DNA of 64,000 bases, taken from positions 82,137 through 146,136 of the forward strand of contig NZ_JWHR01000112.1 of assembly GCF_000808015.1 (NCBI RefSeq), written 5' to 3'. Positions 39,100-47,404 of this stretch are shown piece by piece. The stretch comes from Terrisporobacter othiniensis (GTDB lineage Bacteria > Bacillota > Clostridia > Peptostreptococcales > Peptostreptococcaceae). The position numbers and the translations under genes were made by a program. The notes beneath the pieces are model-generated. The model ran no database searches, was not told where the DNA came from, and worked only from the letters and a program-made list of their open reading frames with translations. The stretch's first letter is position 1, and each line of letters begins with the position of its first letter.

Positions 39100-39662
39100 A
39101 TGAACAAAATATTAGTAGCAATATTTATTATAAGTACAAGTATGATTTTTGTGGCGTGTAATAAATCAACTCCAGCTAATCCTAGCGATATAAATATCAC
39201 ATCAAACAAAATAACAGTAGAGCAAGCTAAAGACATAGCACTAAAACATGCAAAGTTGGCAAATGATAAAGTTACTTTTGTAAAAACAGAAGAAGGCACA
39301 GAAGATGGTATAAAAAAATATGACATAGAGTTTTACACAGACAATACAGAATATGATTATGAAATAAATGCTAATACTGGAGAAGTTATTGAATTTGACA
39401 AAGATATAGAAGACTATACTATACCAACTAATCCAGATGCTACATCTAATAAAGCTAAAATAAGCGAAGATGAAGCTAAGGATATTGCTTTAAAACATGC
39501 AAATCTGACAAATGATAAGGTTAAATTTGACAATATTGAATACGATACTGATAACGGATTTAATAAGTATGATATAGACTTTCATTATAATAACCAAGAA
39601 ATAGTTATGAAATAGATGCACAAACAGGTGAAATTTTATCACATGGAATAGATAAAGAATAA
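39100..39662 (+). pseudogene. lipoprotein with two PepSY-like domains, single-base frameshift near the end
   Basis: The frame from 39100 (AAGGAG six bases upstream) starts with a signal peptide ending FVAC, a lipobox, then two copies of a PepSY-type unit beginning ITVEQAKDIALKHAKL and ISEDEAKDIALKHANL. The first unit ends YDYEINANTGEVI. The second breaks at 39600/39601: the reading frame stops at 39615, but one frame over it continues YEIDAQTGEILSHGIDKE to a stop at 39662. One missing T restores a perfect second unit. It is either a real frameshift or a sequencing error. Confidence 0.85.
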
Positions 39663-39711
39663 ATTTATCAATTAAAATAAATTAAATTTGTATTTTTTAA
39701 ACATGAAAAAG

Positions 39712-39729
39712 GGAGAGTCTAAACTCTCC
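39712..39729. terminator. hairpin between PepSY gene and DUF2812 remnant
   Basis: Arms GGAGAGT and ACTCTCC with loop CTAA, A-rich before and T-rich after; could serve both converging units. Confidence 0.6.
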
Positions 39730-39782
39730 TTTCTTATTCATCTATCATACCAATTATTGATTTCCTATTTTATTATAAGCCA

Positions 39783-40300
39783 TTACAGACATACAGTAAA
39801 TGGTATTAAAATACCAATTTCTTCACCAGACGCAATATATAATATAAATCTTAATCATCTTAATAGAGGTGAAGTATTCTGTAATATTAATGTGAAGCGA
39901 ATTCCTAATACACAAGCAATTATTAGGGCTATAGTACCTATTATTGATTTTTTCATTAATTTATATTGTTTTTCATATTTTAAACTCAATGTTTCTTTAT
40001 CACTATAAATAGGCTTAGCTCCCTTTGGTGCATTTAAAAAATGATATGCATCATATGAACAAATATAGTTCCAATCACAATTTTCAAATAAAGATATATA
40101 TCCATCCCAATCATCTTTATCTTCATTATAATCGATGCTATACTCTATATCTTGTGGTCACCTTTTCTAAGCTTCTATAACAATTTCTCAAAAGATTCTA
40201 ATATCTATCCTTCTTTAGCTAATTTACTTAACTTATTTATATCTTCATTTTCATCCAAAAGTAAACCGCCACTTGGTACATATTTTATATTCTTTGCCAT
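39783..40300 (-). pseudogene. DUF2812 membrane protein remnant
   Basis: Reading minus from ATG 40300 gives MAKNIKYVPSGGLLLDENED, then two in-frame TAG codons (at the Trp of KEGW and at KLL-stop-KLRKG). A one-base deletion follows in KGEPQD, after which the next frame reads DIEYSIDYNEDKDDWDGYIS and NAPKGAKPIYSDKETLSLKY, then a membrane span (SIIGTIALIIACVLGI). Two more in-frame stops lie in the tail. These motifs are those of DUF2812 proteins. The gene is clearly dead. Plus-strand open frames over it are shadows. Confidence 0.82.
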
Positions 40301-40354
40301 AACTATTTTTCTCCTCATATTCCTTCAAATGCTTTAACACCATGAAGCGCCATT

Positions 40355-40493
40355 TTATATCTTTTTTCTTGCTTCCTCTCCTGCTAATGTTATATAGTCT
40401 TGAACTTGCATCTTCTTTAACATGGTATACATAGTTGCGGTAACTATTGAAACATCACCCTCTGTTATTTATATCTTTTTTAGATATATCCAT
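40355..40493 (-). pseudogene. PadR-family regulator remnant
   Basis: Immediately upstream of the DUF2812 remnant. ATG 40493 begins MDISKKDIN, then the frame breaks; a second stretch reads EGDVSIVTATMYTMLKKMQ and ends with YITLAGEEARKKI before TAA at 40355. TATMYTMLKKM matches the recognition helix and wing of PadR regulators, and the tail matches their LTxEGRK motif. Large internal parts are missing. PadR genes commonly sit beside DUF2812 genes, which supports both calls. Confidence 0.65.
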
Positions 40494-40565
40494 TTATGAT
40501 ATATCTTTATTTATCTAAACTATATTATAAATGGATATAGTTATAAACTTTTTAGGCATAAAAAA

Positions 40566-40593
40566 TACGCTACTGATTAAAATCAATAGCGTA
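40566..40593 (-). terminator. rsmA terminator
   Basis: TACGCTACTGATT / AATCAATAGCGTA pairs with one G-T pair around AA, with a TTTTTT tail on minus; 15 bases beyond the rsmA stop. Confidence 0.8.
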
Positions 40594-40607
40594 CAATATA
40601 TTTCATA

Positions 40608-41480
40608 TTATTTATTTTCATTGTGAATTCTATTTACTTCATTTGACAATGAGGCAAACTCTTCTATCGATAAAGTTTCCCCTCTTCTTTTTTCATCTAT
40701 ATTAGCTTCTTGTAAAGCTTCTCTTATTTGATCCTTGCTTAAGAATCCAAGTCCACCTAGTGAGTTAAGAAGAGTTTTTCTTCTTTGACCAAAAGATGCT
40801 TTAACAGTTTTGAAGAATACATCTTCATTATCTACATGGTATATTTGTTCTTCTCTTACATGAAGTCCTATAACTGTTGAATCAACATTTGGCTGTGGCA
40901 TAAACATATGTCTCGGAGCTTTCGCAACTATTTCTGTATCACAGTAATATTGAACAGCTACTGATAATGCACCATAGTCTTTAGTATTGGGCTTTGCATT
41001 CATTCTATCTGCAACTTCTTTTTGAACCATAACAACTATGTCAGTTACTGGTATATCTTCTTCTAAGAACTTCATAACTATTGGTGTAGTTATATAGTAT
41101 GGAAGGTTAGCAACTAATTTTACTGGTCCTCCATTTAACTTTTCTTTTACTAATTCTTGTACATCAACTTTTAATATATCTTGGTTTATTACTTCTATAT
41201 TAGAAAAATCAGATAAAGTTTCTTTTAATATTGGTATTAAAGTCTTGTCTATTTCTATTGCAACTACTTTCTCTGCATTTTTTCCCATTTCTTTTGTAAG
41301 TGTTCCAATTCCTGGTCCTACTTCTATTACATAATCGCCTTCTTTAATCCTTGCCCCTGCAATAATTTTATCTATTACATTTGTATCTATTAAGAAGTTT
41401 TGTCCTAATGATTTTGAGAATTTAAAATTATGTTTTTGAACAACTTCTTTTGTGGCTTGATGTGATGATAATCTATCCAT
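40608..41480 (-). CDS. rsmA: 16S rRNA dimethyladenosine transferase
   Basis: Dimethylates A1518 and A1519 in the 3' hairpin of 16S rRNA (KsgA). The 290-residue protein has the SAM motif VIEVGPGIGTLT near residue 53 and the catalytic NLPYYITTP near 125. ATG follows AAGGAG. It follows rnmV by 10 bases; the pair rnmV-ksgA is conserved in Firmicutes. Confidence 0.95.
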   Translation of the reverse strand: MDRLSSHQATKEVVQKHNFKFSKSLGQNFLIDTNVIDKIIAGARIKEGDYVIEVGPGIGTLTKEMGKNAEKVVAIEIDKTLIPILKETLSDFSNIEVINQDILKVDVQELVKEKLNGGPVKLVANLPYYITTPIVMKFLEEDIPVTDIVVMVQKEVADRMNAKPNTKDYGALSVAVQYYCDTEIVAKAPRHMFMPQPNVDSTVIGLHVREEQIYHVDNEDVFFKTVKASFGQRRKTLLNSLGGLGFLSKDQIREALQEANIDEKRRGETLSIEEFASLSNEVNRIHNENK

Positions 41481-41490
41481 GTTCGTCTCC

Positions 41491-42021
41491 TTATAAACTT
41501 TCTATTGCTTTGTTAAATTCTTCTCTTGAAACTCCGTAGTTATTTAATCTATTTAAGAATTGCTTTGCATTTCCGTATCCAATCCCAAGTATTTGACCTA
41601 CAGTATCTCTTCTATAAGATGCATCTTCATTTCCTATTAATCCATTTACAACTAAATCTACTTGTGAAAATTCATTTCTCTTTTCTATGCTTTCAGTTCT
41701 GACCTTATTTAAGGCTCTTAGTATACTTTCTGGAGATGCATTTTCTATTCCTATATCTCCATCTTTTTTAGCTTCTTCCCTTGGTAAAAATGCATGTTTA
41801 CACCCTGGAACTTCTGCTGCAATTTTCTTTCTAATTTTTTCTCCTGCAAAATCTGGATCAGTAAAAATTATAACACCTCTTCTTGCTTGAGCTGCTTTAA
41901 TTCTTTCCATTACACCTTTTGGAAATCCAAATCCTCCAGTAGTTATTAGTTCACAGTCTAGCGCTCTTTTCACAGCAGTAACATCGTCTCTTCCTTCAAC
42001 TACTATTATCTCTTTTATCAT
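41491..42021 (-). CDS. rnmV: ribonuclease M5
   Basis: Matures the ends of 5S rRNA precursor. The 176-residue protein has an N-terminal TOPRIM domain with catalytic motif VVEGRDD near residue 7 and the DPDFAGEKIRK segment near 56, followed by a C-terminal substrate-binding part. ATG follows AAAGGTGA. The cognate 5S gene is at the right end of this window. Confidence 0.94.
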   Translation of the reverse strand: MIKEIIVVEGRDDVTAVKRALDCELITTGGFGFPKGVMERIKAAQARRGVIIFTDPDFAGEKIRKKIAAEVPGCKHAFLPREEAKKDGDIGIENASPESILRALNKVRTESIEKRNEFSQVDLVVNGLIGNEDASYRRDTVGQILGIGYGNAKQFLNRLNNYGVSREEFNKAIESL

Positions 42022-42107
42022 TTTATATAATCACCTTTTAATCTATTTTATTTAAAATTGTGTTTTCATTAATATCATATCTTTATATTTTACGTTTTTT
42101 AATAGAT

Positions 42108-42761
42108 TTAATCAAGGTTTAATATAATAGAATGAATATGTTCAGGTTTATCTAGTTCATTTATAATTTTATTTATTATATATCCACCAAGTCCAATTAT
42201 ACTCTCCACATGCATCATGTATTGTATAGAAGAATCAAATAATATCGTAGCACTTGGCTTAATTTCATCATCGCCTTCCCAAATAACCACACGACAAAAT
42301 ACCTTTGAAAAAACTTCAAATTCAAAAGCTATATCCCCCATTCTAACTTCTTTTCCATCTAAGTTTTCTGCGCATTTTTTTAATTTGCTTGAATTATAAC
42401 CAAAAGCATTTATCAAGTTTACTATGCTACTGTTATAAAATGCTGGATAAAACATCATTCCACCATTAGGTATTTCCTTAATACTCACCCATTTATTTGT
42501 TTTGTCTATATCACATTCTGTAAAAGATAGGTAGTTTAAAAACATCACCCCTGTTTCTGCACTTGGAATATAATTATCTTCACTTCTCATTATTGTTTCA
42601 TCATCACAATTCAAAATATAATCTTTATTAAAAACTTTTATAATAAATTCATTTTTATCTTCGTCGTATATAACATTTCTTATTTGTGCTACTTTTTGAA
42701 AATTCCTTTTTTGTAGTGTTTTCCACTCATTATAATAAGCCACTTTATAATTACTTTCCAT
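42108..42761 (-). CDS. DUF3786 protein
   Basis: Function unknown. The 217-residue protein has the DUF3786 hallmarks: a GVMFLNYL segment, WVSIKEIPNGGMMFYPAFYN, then GDIAFEFEVFSKVFCRVVIWEGDDEIKPSATILFD, the last two regions strongly conserved in the family. DUF3786 proteins occur mainly in anaerobes, some fused to corrinoid or iron-sulfur domains, which is family knowledge only. I use the ATG at 42761 after GGGGGAG. It has no co-oriented neighbour closer than about 100 bases. Confidence 0.82.
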   Translation of the reverse strand: MESNYKVAYYNEWKTLQKRNFQKVAQIRNVIYDEDKNEFIIKVFNKDYILNCDDETIMRSEDNYIPSAETGVMFLNYLSFTECDIDKTNKWVSIKEIPNGGMMFYPAFYNSSIVNLINAFGYNSSKLKKCAENLDGKEVRMGDIAFEFEVFSKVFCRVVIWEGDDEIKPSATILFDSSIQYMMHVESIIGLGGYIINKIINELDKPEHIHSIILNLD

Positions 42762-42865
42762 CCCCACTCCCCCTTATATTTCCTTTAATTATAATTGTAA
42801 TATTATTTATATAAGTATAAGGAATATATTACAGCTAATCTCATGTACATTCCCTTTTTAAGTAT

Positions 42866-43975
42866 TTATTTATGATGAAATACAATTTCTAATAAGTCAT
42901 AGTTTGATTCATATAAACAATCATTAAATATATGACTTCCAAACTTCTCATTTCTCATAGCATTAAAAACAGGTTTTCTTAATTTATAAACTAGTTTCTT
43001 AAGCTTAGCACCCTTGCTTATATTTTTTGTAATTTCAGCAATCTCATCATTATATTTATTTATACCACTCTTATCATTTATCTTCAATGCATCCATAATC
43101 ACTTTAGATGCTTTTATTCCTGATAACATGGCAAAATATATTCCTTCTCCTGTAAATGGATCTACTAAACCTGCAGCATCTCCAACTAGTAGTAAATTTT
43201 TTTCTTTATTAATGGGATCTCTTATAAATTCACCAAAAGGCAACATAGCTCCTTTAAATTCACTTCTATCACATCTTATTCCCAAATTATTCAGAAATTT
43301 TTCAAACTCCTTATGATAATCTATTTCCTTATCGTAGTTTCCACCAAACCCAACTGTATAACTATTTTGTTTTGGAAAAATCCATCCATAACCTTGTGGA
43401 ATAATTCCATAATAAAGGGACATATAGTTCCCTTCATAATTAAACTTATCTTTATCAATTTCCACTTGTAAGCAAAATCCATTGGCTTTAAATTTTTCAT
43501 CAACTAACTTTCTACTTATTCCTACAGCTCCATCTGCACCTATTACATATTTGAATTTAATTTCGTCATTATTAGATAAGGTTATTAAATTTTCTGTTGT
43601 ATCAATATTTTTGACTCCAACTCCTTCTAGAAAAGTTCCCCCTTTTTTCTTATACTCTTCAACTAAATAATCATCAAATTCAAATCTGTCTACCAAGTAA
43701 GTTAATCCTTTGGTTTTTATATCTGCTATATGTTCATACTCCAAATACAAACTAGCTCCTTCACTTACTATTGAGCTTCCAATATTAAATTCATTATACA
43801 ACTTTAGTGTTTTCATTAATTCAAAAGCTTTATACGTTATTCCCCCAGCACAAAGTTTATTTCTTGGAAACTTCTGCTTATCGACCAAGATACAAGATAT
43901 ATTATTATTTATCAGATTATGAGCAGCAGCCACACCTCCAGGCCCTGATCCTATAATTACAACATCATAGTTCAT
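42866..43975 (-). CDS. geranylgeranyl-reductase-family FAD oxidoreductase
   Basis: Flavoprotein predicted to reduce isoprenoid or similar C=C bonds. The 369-residue protein begins with the dinucleotide-binding motif YDVVIIGSGPGGVAAA (3-18), has the family's KLCAGGITYKA segment and the second FAD motif LLVGDAAGLVDPFTGEGIYF near 258. ATG follows AAGGAGA. No isoprenoid genes are adjacent. Length is typical of this family; the substrate cannot be given. Confidence 0.85.
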   Translation of the reverse strand: MNYDVVIIGSGPGGVAAAHNLINNNISCILVDKQKFPRNKLCAGGITYKAFELMKTLKLYNEFNIGSSIVSEGASLYLEYEHIADIKTKGLTYLVDRFEFDDYLVEEYKKKGGTFLEGVGVKNIDTTENLITLSNNDEIKFKYVIGADGAVGISRKLVDEKFKANGFCLQVEIDKDKFNYEGNYMSLYYGIIPQGYGWIFPKQNSYTVGFGGNYDKEIDYHKEFEKFLNNLGIRCDRSEFKGAMLPFGEFIRDPINKEKNLLLVGDAAGLVDPFTGEGIYFAMLSGIKASKVIMDALKINDKSGINKYNDEIAEITKNISKGAKLKKLVYKLRKPVFNAMRNEKFGSHIFNDCLYESNYDLLEIVFHHK

Positions 43976-44063
43976 ATTTATTCTCCTTATAATTTTATAT
44001 CTTTATAGTCTCCATGTTTTTATTGATTCAAACCTTATGTTTATGAAGAATTTTCACAAAATA

Positions 44064-44098
44064 AAATACCTGTCTAAATGTAATCTAGACAGGTATTT
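44064..44098 (-). terminator. terminator after the membrane-protein remnant
   Basis: Perfect 13-bp arms AAATACCTGTCTA (44064-44076) and TAGACAGGTATTT (44086-44098), T-rich tail on minus. Confidence 0.75.
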
Positions 44099-44208
44099 CT
44101 TATATATTAATATTATACTTAAATTATTTTTATTCTTTACATATATTCTAAAGCAAATATCTTCTACTAAAATATATAAACTACTTGTTATAAAATATAA
44201 CCCTATAT

Positions 44209-44605
44209 CTACTGGTGCTCTTGCAGTTGCTTTTCCATTTCCTTAGCATTATTTTTGTATTTTTCTTTTATTTTGTTCATTTTTTCTGCCAAGTCTTATT
44301 GTTTTCTCATAGCAAATTTTTGTTTTAAAGATAGAGGCATTGGAACTAATTTTACCATTAAAGTTATCACTACTATGATAACCCATAAATCTCCAAATAT
44401 CGTAGTTCTTATAATTAAAAAATTCTTTTGGTTCTAGTTTTTCAGAGTGTTTAAACCTATTTAGAAATAAATTTTTTATTAAAATAAATTCAGTTTCATG
44501 AGATATTCGTCTTCTACAAAAGTAAGCTAGACATCCTATTATTGATAGAAAAAACGTCATATAGATTAATATGTAGAGCATATTTTCTAAATCTAACTTC
44601 ATCAT
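44209..44605 (-). pseudogene. frame-broken membrane protein remnant, YidC/Oxa1-like
   Basis: The frame starting at ATG 44605 (GAGGTAAAT before it) codes a membrane span (MLYILIYMTFFLSIIGCLAYF) then loses sense. From about 44433 a second frame reads GDLWVIIVVITLMVKLVPMP, LSLKQKFAMRKQ, a TAA stop (44296-44298), then DLAEKMNKIKEKYKNNAKEM to a stop at 44209. The order hydrophobic helix, Pro-Leu, Lys-rich LKQ, then a coiled coil with KIKEKYKN is that of YidC/Oxa1 insertases. I read it as one decayed gene; the family call is moderate. Confidence 0.5.
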
Positions 44606-44768
44606 ATTTACCTCATTAAATTAAAATATTACTATTCGTATAAGTTACTATGATTAAGATATAAACTTTATTAATTTTTAAATATGAAATGAACAATCTT
44701 CTTTACAATATTTATAGTTTATAGCTAGAATTTAATTAATACTTATTTTTAATCAAGGGGTGATTAGC

Positions 44769-45233
44769 ATGAAATTTTCAAATCCATTGATTGTAGTCTC
44801 TGATATGGAAAAGTCTAAATTGTTCTATTCTACAGTACTAGGTTTGGATGTTATTTTAGATTTTGGTGCAAATGTAACCTTAACTGGTGGCATTGCCCTA
44901 CAAACTAAGGAATCTTGGTGTAACTTTATACATAAATCCAAAAATGAAATTTTCTTTGGTGCCAATAATAGCGAATTATACTTTGAAGATGATAATTTTG
45001 ATAATTTTATCTTAAACTTAAATCAAATTCCAGGAATATGTTATGTTCATCCTGTTATTGAACACACTTGGGGACAACGTGTTGTTCGTTTTTATGATCC
45101 TGATATGCATATTATTGAAGTTGGTGAAAATCTAAATAAAGTAGTTAAAAGATTTTTAAGTAAAGGTATGTCTGCTGAAAATATAGCTAGTAGAATGGAT
45201 ATGCCTGTCGATTATGTAAAGTCTTGTCTTTAA
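44769..45233 (+). CDS. VOC (glyoxalase/bleomycin-resistance fold) protein
   Basis: Small vicinal-oxygen-chelate protein of 154 residues with one paired beta-alpha-beta-beta-beta unit set: FSNPLIVVSDMEKSKLFYST at the start and RVVRFYDPDMHIIEVGENL near 117-135, the latter holding the usual metal-ligand Glu. A C-terminal extension (RFLSKGMSAENIASRMDMP) looks like a short helix-turn-helix. I choose ATG 44769 (GGGGTGA upstream) over a GTG nine bases earlier. Function cannot be given. Confidence 0.8.
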   Translation: MKFSNPLIVVSDMEKSKLFYSTVLGLDVILDFGANVTLTGGIALQTKESWCNFIHKSKNEIFFGANNSELYFEDDNFDNFILNLNQIPGICYVHPVIEHTWGQRVVRFYDPDMHIIEVGENLNKVVKRFLSKGMSAENIASRMDMPVDYVKSCL

Positions 45234-45250
45234 TTTTCAACACCTAAAGG

Positions 45251-45315
45251 TCTGCTCCGCGCTCATGTCGACAATGACTTCCCCGTTGTTCCGTTAATCA
45301 GTCAGAATTTATATT
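45251..45315. repeat. degenerate intergenic repeat, copy D
   Basis: CTGCTCCGCGCTCATGTCG, then ACAATGACTTCCCCGTTG, aligning block by block with copy B (GCTCATATCG, CAACGGCTTCGCCCGTTA). It lies directly after the VOC stop and is richer in GC than its surroundings. Confidence 0.5.
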
Positions 45316-45359
45316 TTATCTGTTCTGTATATAAATTATAAATTCCTTACAATTAAAAA

Positions 45360-45398
45360 GGTGTAGATAAATTTGTTTAACACAAACCTATCTACACC
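45360..45398 (-). terminator. terminator after the sigma/anti-sigma remnant
   Basis: Arms GGTGTAGATA and TATCTACACC with a 19-base loop that can itself pair (TTTGTTTAACACAAA); T run on minus. Confidence 0.7.
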
Positions 45399-45465
45399 AT
45401 CTTCGTACGTATACATATCTTTTTATCTATAGTTATATATACATTATCATATTCTACTTAACCAT

Positions 45466-45540
45466 TTAGCTCAATAGCTTTTGAACCTCATCCTTCAACG
45501 TAATTATTAATCCCATTGATATAAAAAATATATTTTTCAT
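45466..45540 (-). other. 24-residue ORF, possible micro-protein
   Basis: MKNIFFISMGLIITLKDEVQ plus four residues, with GAGAGGG four bases before the ATG. Its hydrophobic start and helical KDEVQKLL end could be the start of a longer lost gene. No family is recognised. Confidence 0.3.
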
Positions 45541-45564
45541 ACATCCCTCTCTTTACTATATTTT

Positions 45565-46237
45565 TTATTTACTACACCTGTTTTCTATTTCTATATCAAT
45601 AGGTCTCTTATGTTTTAAAATCATTCCTAAATCTAAATAATAACTATCTCTTTTATCAATATCAAATAAAAGACCATGTATTTTACTACTTTCAAAATAC
45701 CCTTCGATTGCACTCTCTCCATTTATATAGACGACACCCCTATAATCCATATTATCATTATTTAAAATTTAAAATTTCAACTATCAATCTATTCCTTTTA
45801 TATTTAACACTTTTAATAGTTATTGCAGTACCATAGTAACTTATTACCTTAGGATAGCTTCCATTCAACTCAACCTTCACCTTTTTATTAGCATCAATAA
45901 AAACGCCTTCAGATTTTAATCTTAACTTTTTACTTTTATCATAATAAACTGATGATACTATAGTTTGCTTATATCCATTTTTATCCCATAATCCAGCTAA
46001 TGTTATATTTTCTTTGTACAATTCTCCACTATCAGATATTATTTTGAAATTATACATACCTTGGATGCTTCCTATTCCTTATACCTTACCACTAGTATAC
46101 AAATACATAATAGTTGGAGATGCTTGTAGTTTTTCTATATTAAAAGTCATATCCTTGTCTTTTATAGTTTTATTTATTTCTATATATTCGCTTGTTTGAA
46201 TTTCTTTTGGTATATTTATGCTCATCTTTAATTTTCC
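45565..46237 (-). pseudogene. anti-sigma factor remnant (DUF4179-type extracellular part)
   Basis: Three open stretches belong together. MTFNIEKLQASPTIMYLYTS is followed by an in-frame TAA (46079-46081); the same frame resumes YNFKIISDSGELYKENITLA through KKLRLKSEGVFIDANKKVKV to LIVEILN, then a frameshift near 45757, after which NNDNMDYRGVVYINGESAIE runs to HKRPIDIEIEN. This order of beta-rich segments fits the outer domain of DUF4179 anti-sigma proteins. The membrane span and N-terminal cytoplasmic part are missing. Confidence 0.6.
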
Positions 46238-46522
46238 TAATATTTCATCAAAGAATATCACCTTACTATTTTTAGCTATAATATTTTTAGTTTTATTTGT
46301 AACTATCTTTAGAAACCAAGTTTTAAAATACTGCGCTTCTTTTATATTAGTAATATTTTTCAACCATTTTTCCCCTGCTTGTAAATATGCGTCCATACTA
46401 TCATGTTCATTTTTTAATATTGTGTATGCTAATTTGTATACTTCATCTTTTAAGCTATGTACCAAAATGCTATAAGCATTAAAATTTTCTCTAATTGCTT
46501 TTTTGACTAGTTTTTAATCCAT
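46238..46522 (-). pseudogene. ECF sigma factor remnant
   Basis: From ATG 46522 (GGGAGGC upstream) the frame reads M D stop KLVKKAIRENFNAYSILVHS LKDEVYKLAYTILKNEHDSMDA, then EAQYFKTWFLKIVTNKTKNI and VIFFDE. YKLAYTILKNEHDSMDA and YFKTWFLKIVTN are sigma-70 region 2 of ECF factors. Codon 3 is TAA and region 4 is absent: after FFDE the frame continues straight into anti-sigma sequence, so a deletion fused the two genes. It cannot make a working sigma factor. Confidence 0.7.
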
Positions 46523-46617
46523 ACTATGCCTCCCTTCACATATTAGACTAATGAAATCCATAAAAAGTTATAAATTTTTCTATTTTATTTTACACTACTT
46601 TTAAATACATAAAAATA

Positions 46618-46644
46618 GACACTATTTCTTTACGAAATAGTGTC
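46618..46644 (-). terminator. terminator of the DUF3793 gene
   Basis: Perfect arms GACACTATTTC (46618-46628) and GAAATAGTGTC (46634-46644), tail TATTTTTATG on minus. Confidence 0.8.
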
Positions 46645-46686
46645 TTCAGCATACAAATATTAATTAGTTATAAAATATTAAAGAGG

Positions 46687-47283
46687 TTATATAGCTCTTC
46701 TTAATTCTTTTATTGGCATAGTTTGTATCATTTCCTTCATAATAGCCTTGTCTCTCATAAAACTATTATAAACTTCATAAGATACTTCTTTATTTCCATA
46801 AATTCGCCAGTTTTTAATTTCTACTAGCTCATTTTTTCCATATCCCATAAATCCTAATACATCTTTAAGGGGATATCCCAAAAATACACCTATTTCATGA
46901 GGAAACTCTCCAGATTGAAGTCTAAGAACTAACTCATTCATATAGTCGTTTAATTTATATTCAGATGAATATCCTACAAACTTTAAGAAGTTTATACATC
47001 TTTTATTTGATAGTACTTTTTCCATTGATTTTTCATTTATAAATAAAACACGTTTTCCACCATCATTAGTGCTTATTATTCTATATGTAACTCTAGAACA
47101 TTGATTGAAAAAGGATTCTATTTGAGCTAGTTTTACTTCTTTTTCTTCGCTACTTCCAGGCACATTTATAATTTCTGCTGGTTTTGAACCTAGTATAACC
47201 GCTCCTATCATTTCTAGTATTCTTTTTATATATATTGAATTTAATTTATTTTCACAACAATTTGTATTACAATTAAATTGCAT
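46687..47283 (-). CDS. DUF3793 protein, Fur-controlled
   Basis: Function unknown. The 198-residue protein begins MQFNCNTNCCENKL, has a central ISTNDGGKRVLFINEKSMEK segment and the family's hallmark EFPHEIGVFLGYPLKDVLGF MGYG near 135-158. The start at 47283 follows AGGAGG; an open frame runs ten codons further up through the operator. Two Fur-box-like palindromes precede it, implying expression under iron limitation. DUF3793 proteins recur near flavodoxin and iron genes in clostridia (family knowledge). Confidence 0.82.
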   Translation of the reverse strand: MQFNCNTNCCENKLNSIYIKRILEMIGAVILGSKPAEIINVPGSSEEKEVKLAQIESFFNQCSRVTYRIISTNDGGKRVLFINEKSMEKVLSNKRCINFLKFVGYSSEYKLNDYMNELVLRLQSGEFPHEIGVFLGYPLKDVLGFMGYGKNELVEIKNWRIYGNKEVSYEVYNSFMRDKAIMKEMIQTMPIKELRRAI

Positions 47284-47295
47284 ATTAATCCTCCT

Positions 47296-47349
47296 ATTGA
47301 TAATGATTATCATAATTATATATTAGCATAATTGATAATAATTATCAAT
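47296..47349 (-). promoter_or_regulatory. two Fur boxes upstream of the DUF3793 gene
   Basis: TTGATAATGATTATCATAA (about 47297-47315) and ATTGATAATAATTATCAAT (47331-47349) each match the 19-bp Fur consensus GATAATGATTATCATTATC closely and are 15 bases apart. The first lies just before the ribosome site. Confidence 0.75.
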
Positions 47350-47404
47350 AACTTAATATGAAATAAAATTTGCCATAATATTTTCAAGCTATACAGATTT
47401 CTTA

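Noticed and set aside
39688..40008. 106-codon plus-strand open frame
   Set aside because: Its antisense is the DUF2812 remnant, whose motifs are clear. The plus frame has no ribosome site or recognisable protein.
40152..40337. 61-codon plus-strand open frame
   Set aside because: Antisense to the N-terminal half of the DUF2812 remnant; no support of its own.
44037..44246. 69-codon plus-strand open frame with hydrophobic residues
   Set aside because: Runs through the terminator hairpin at 44064-44098 and opposite the membrane-protein remnant; not coding.
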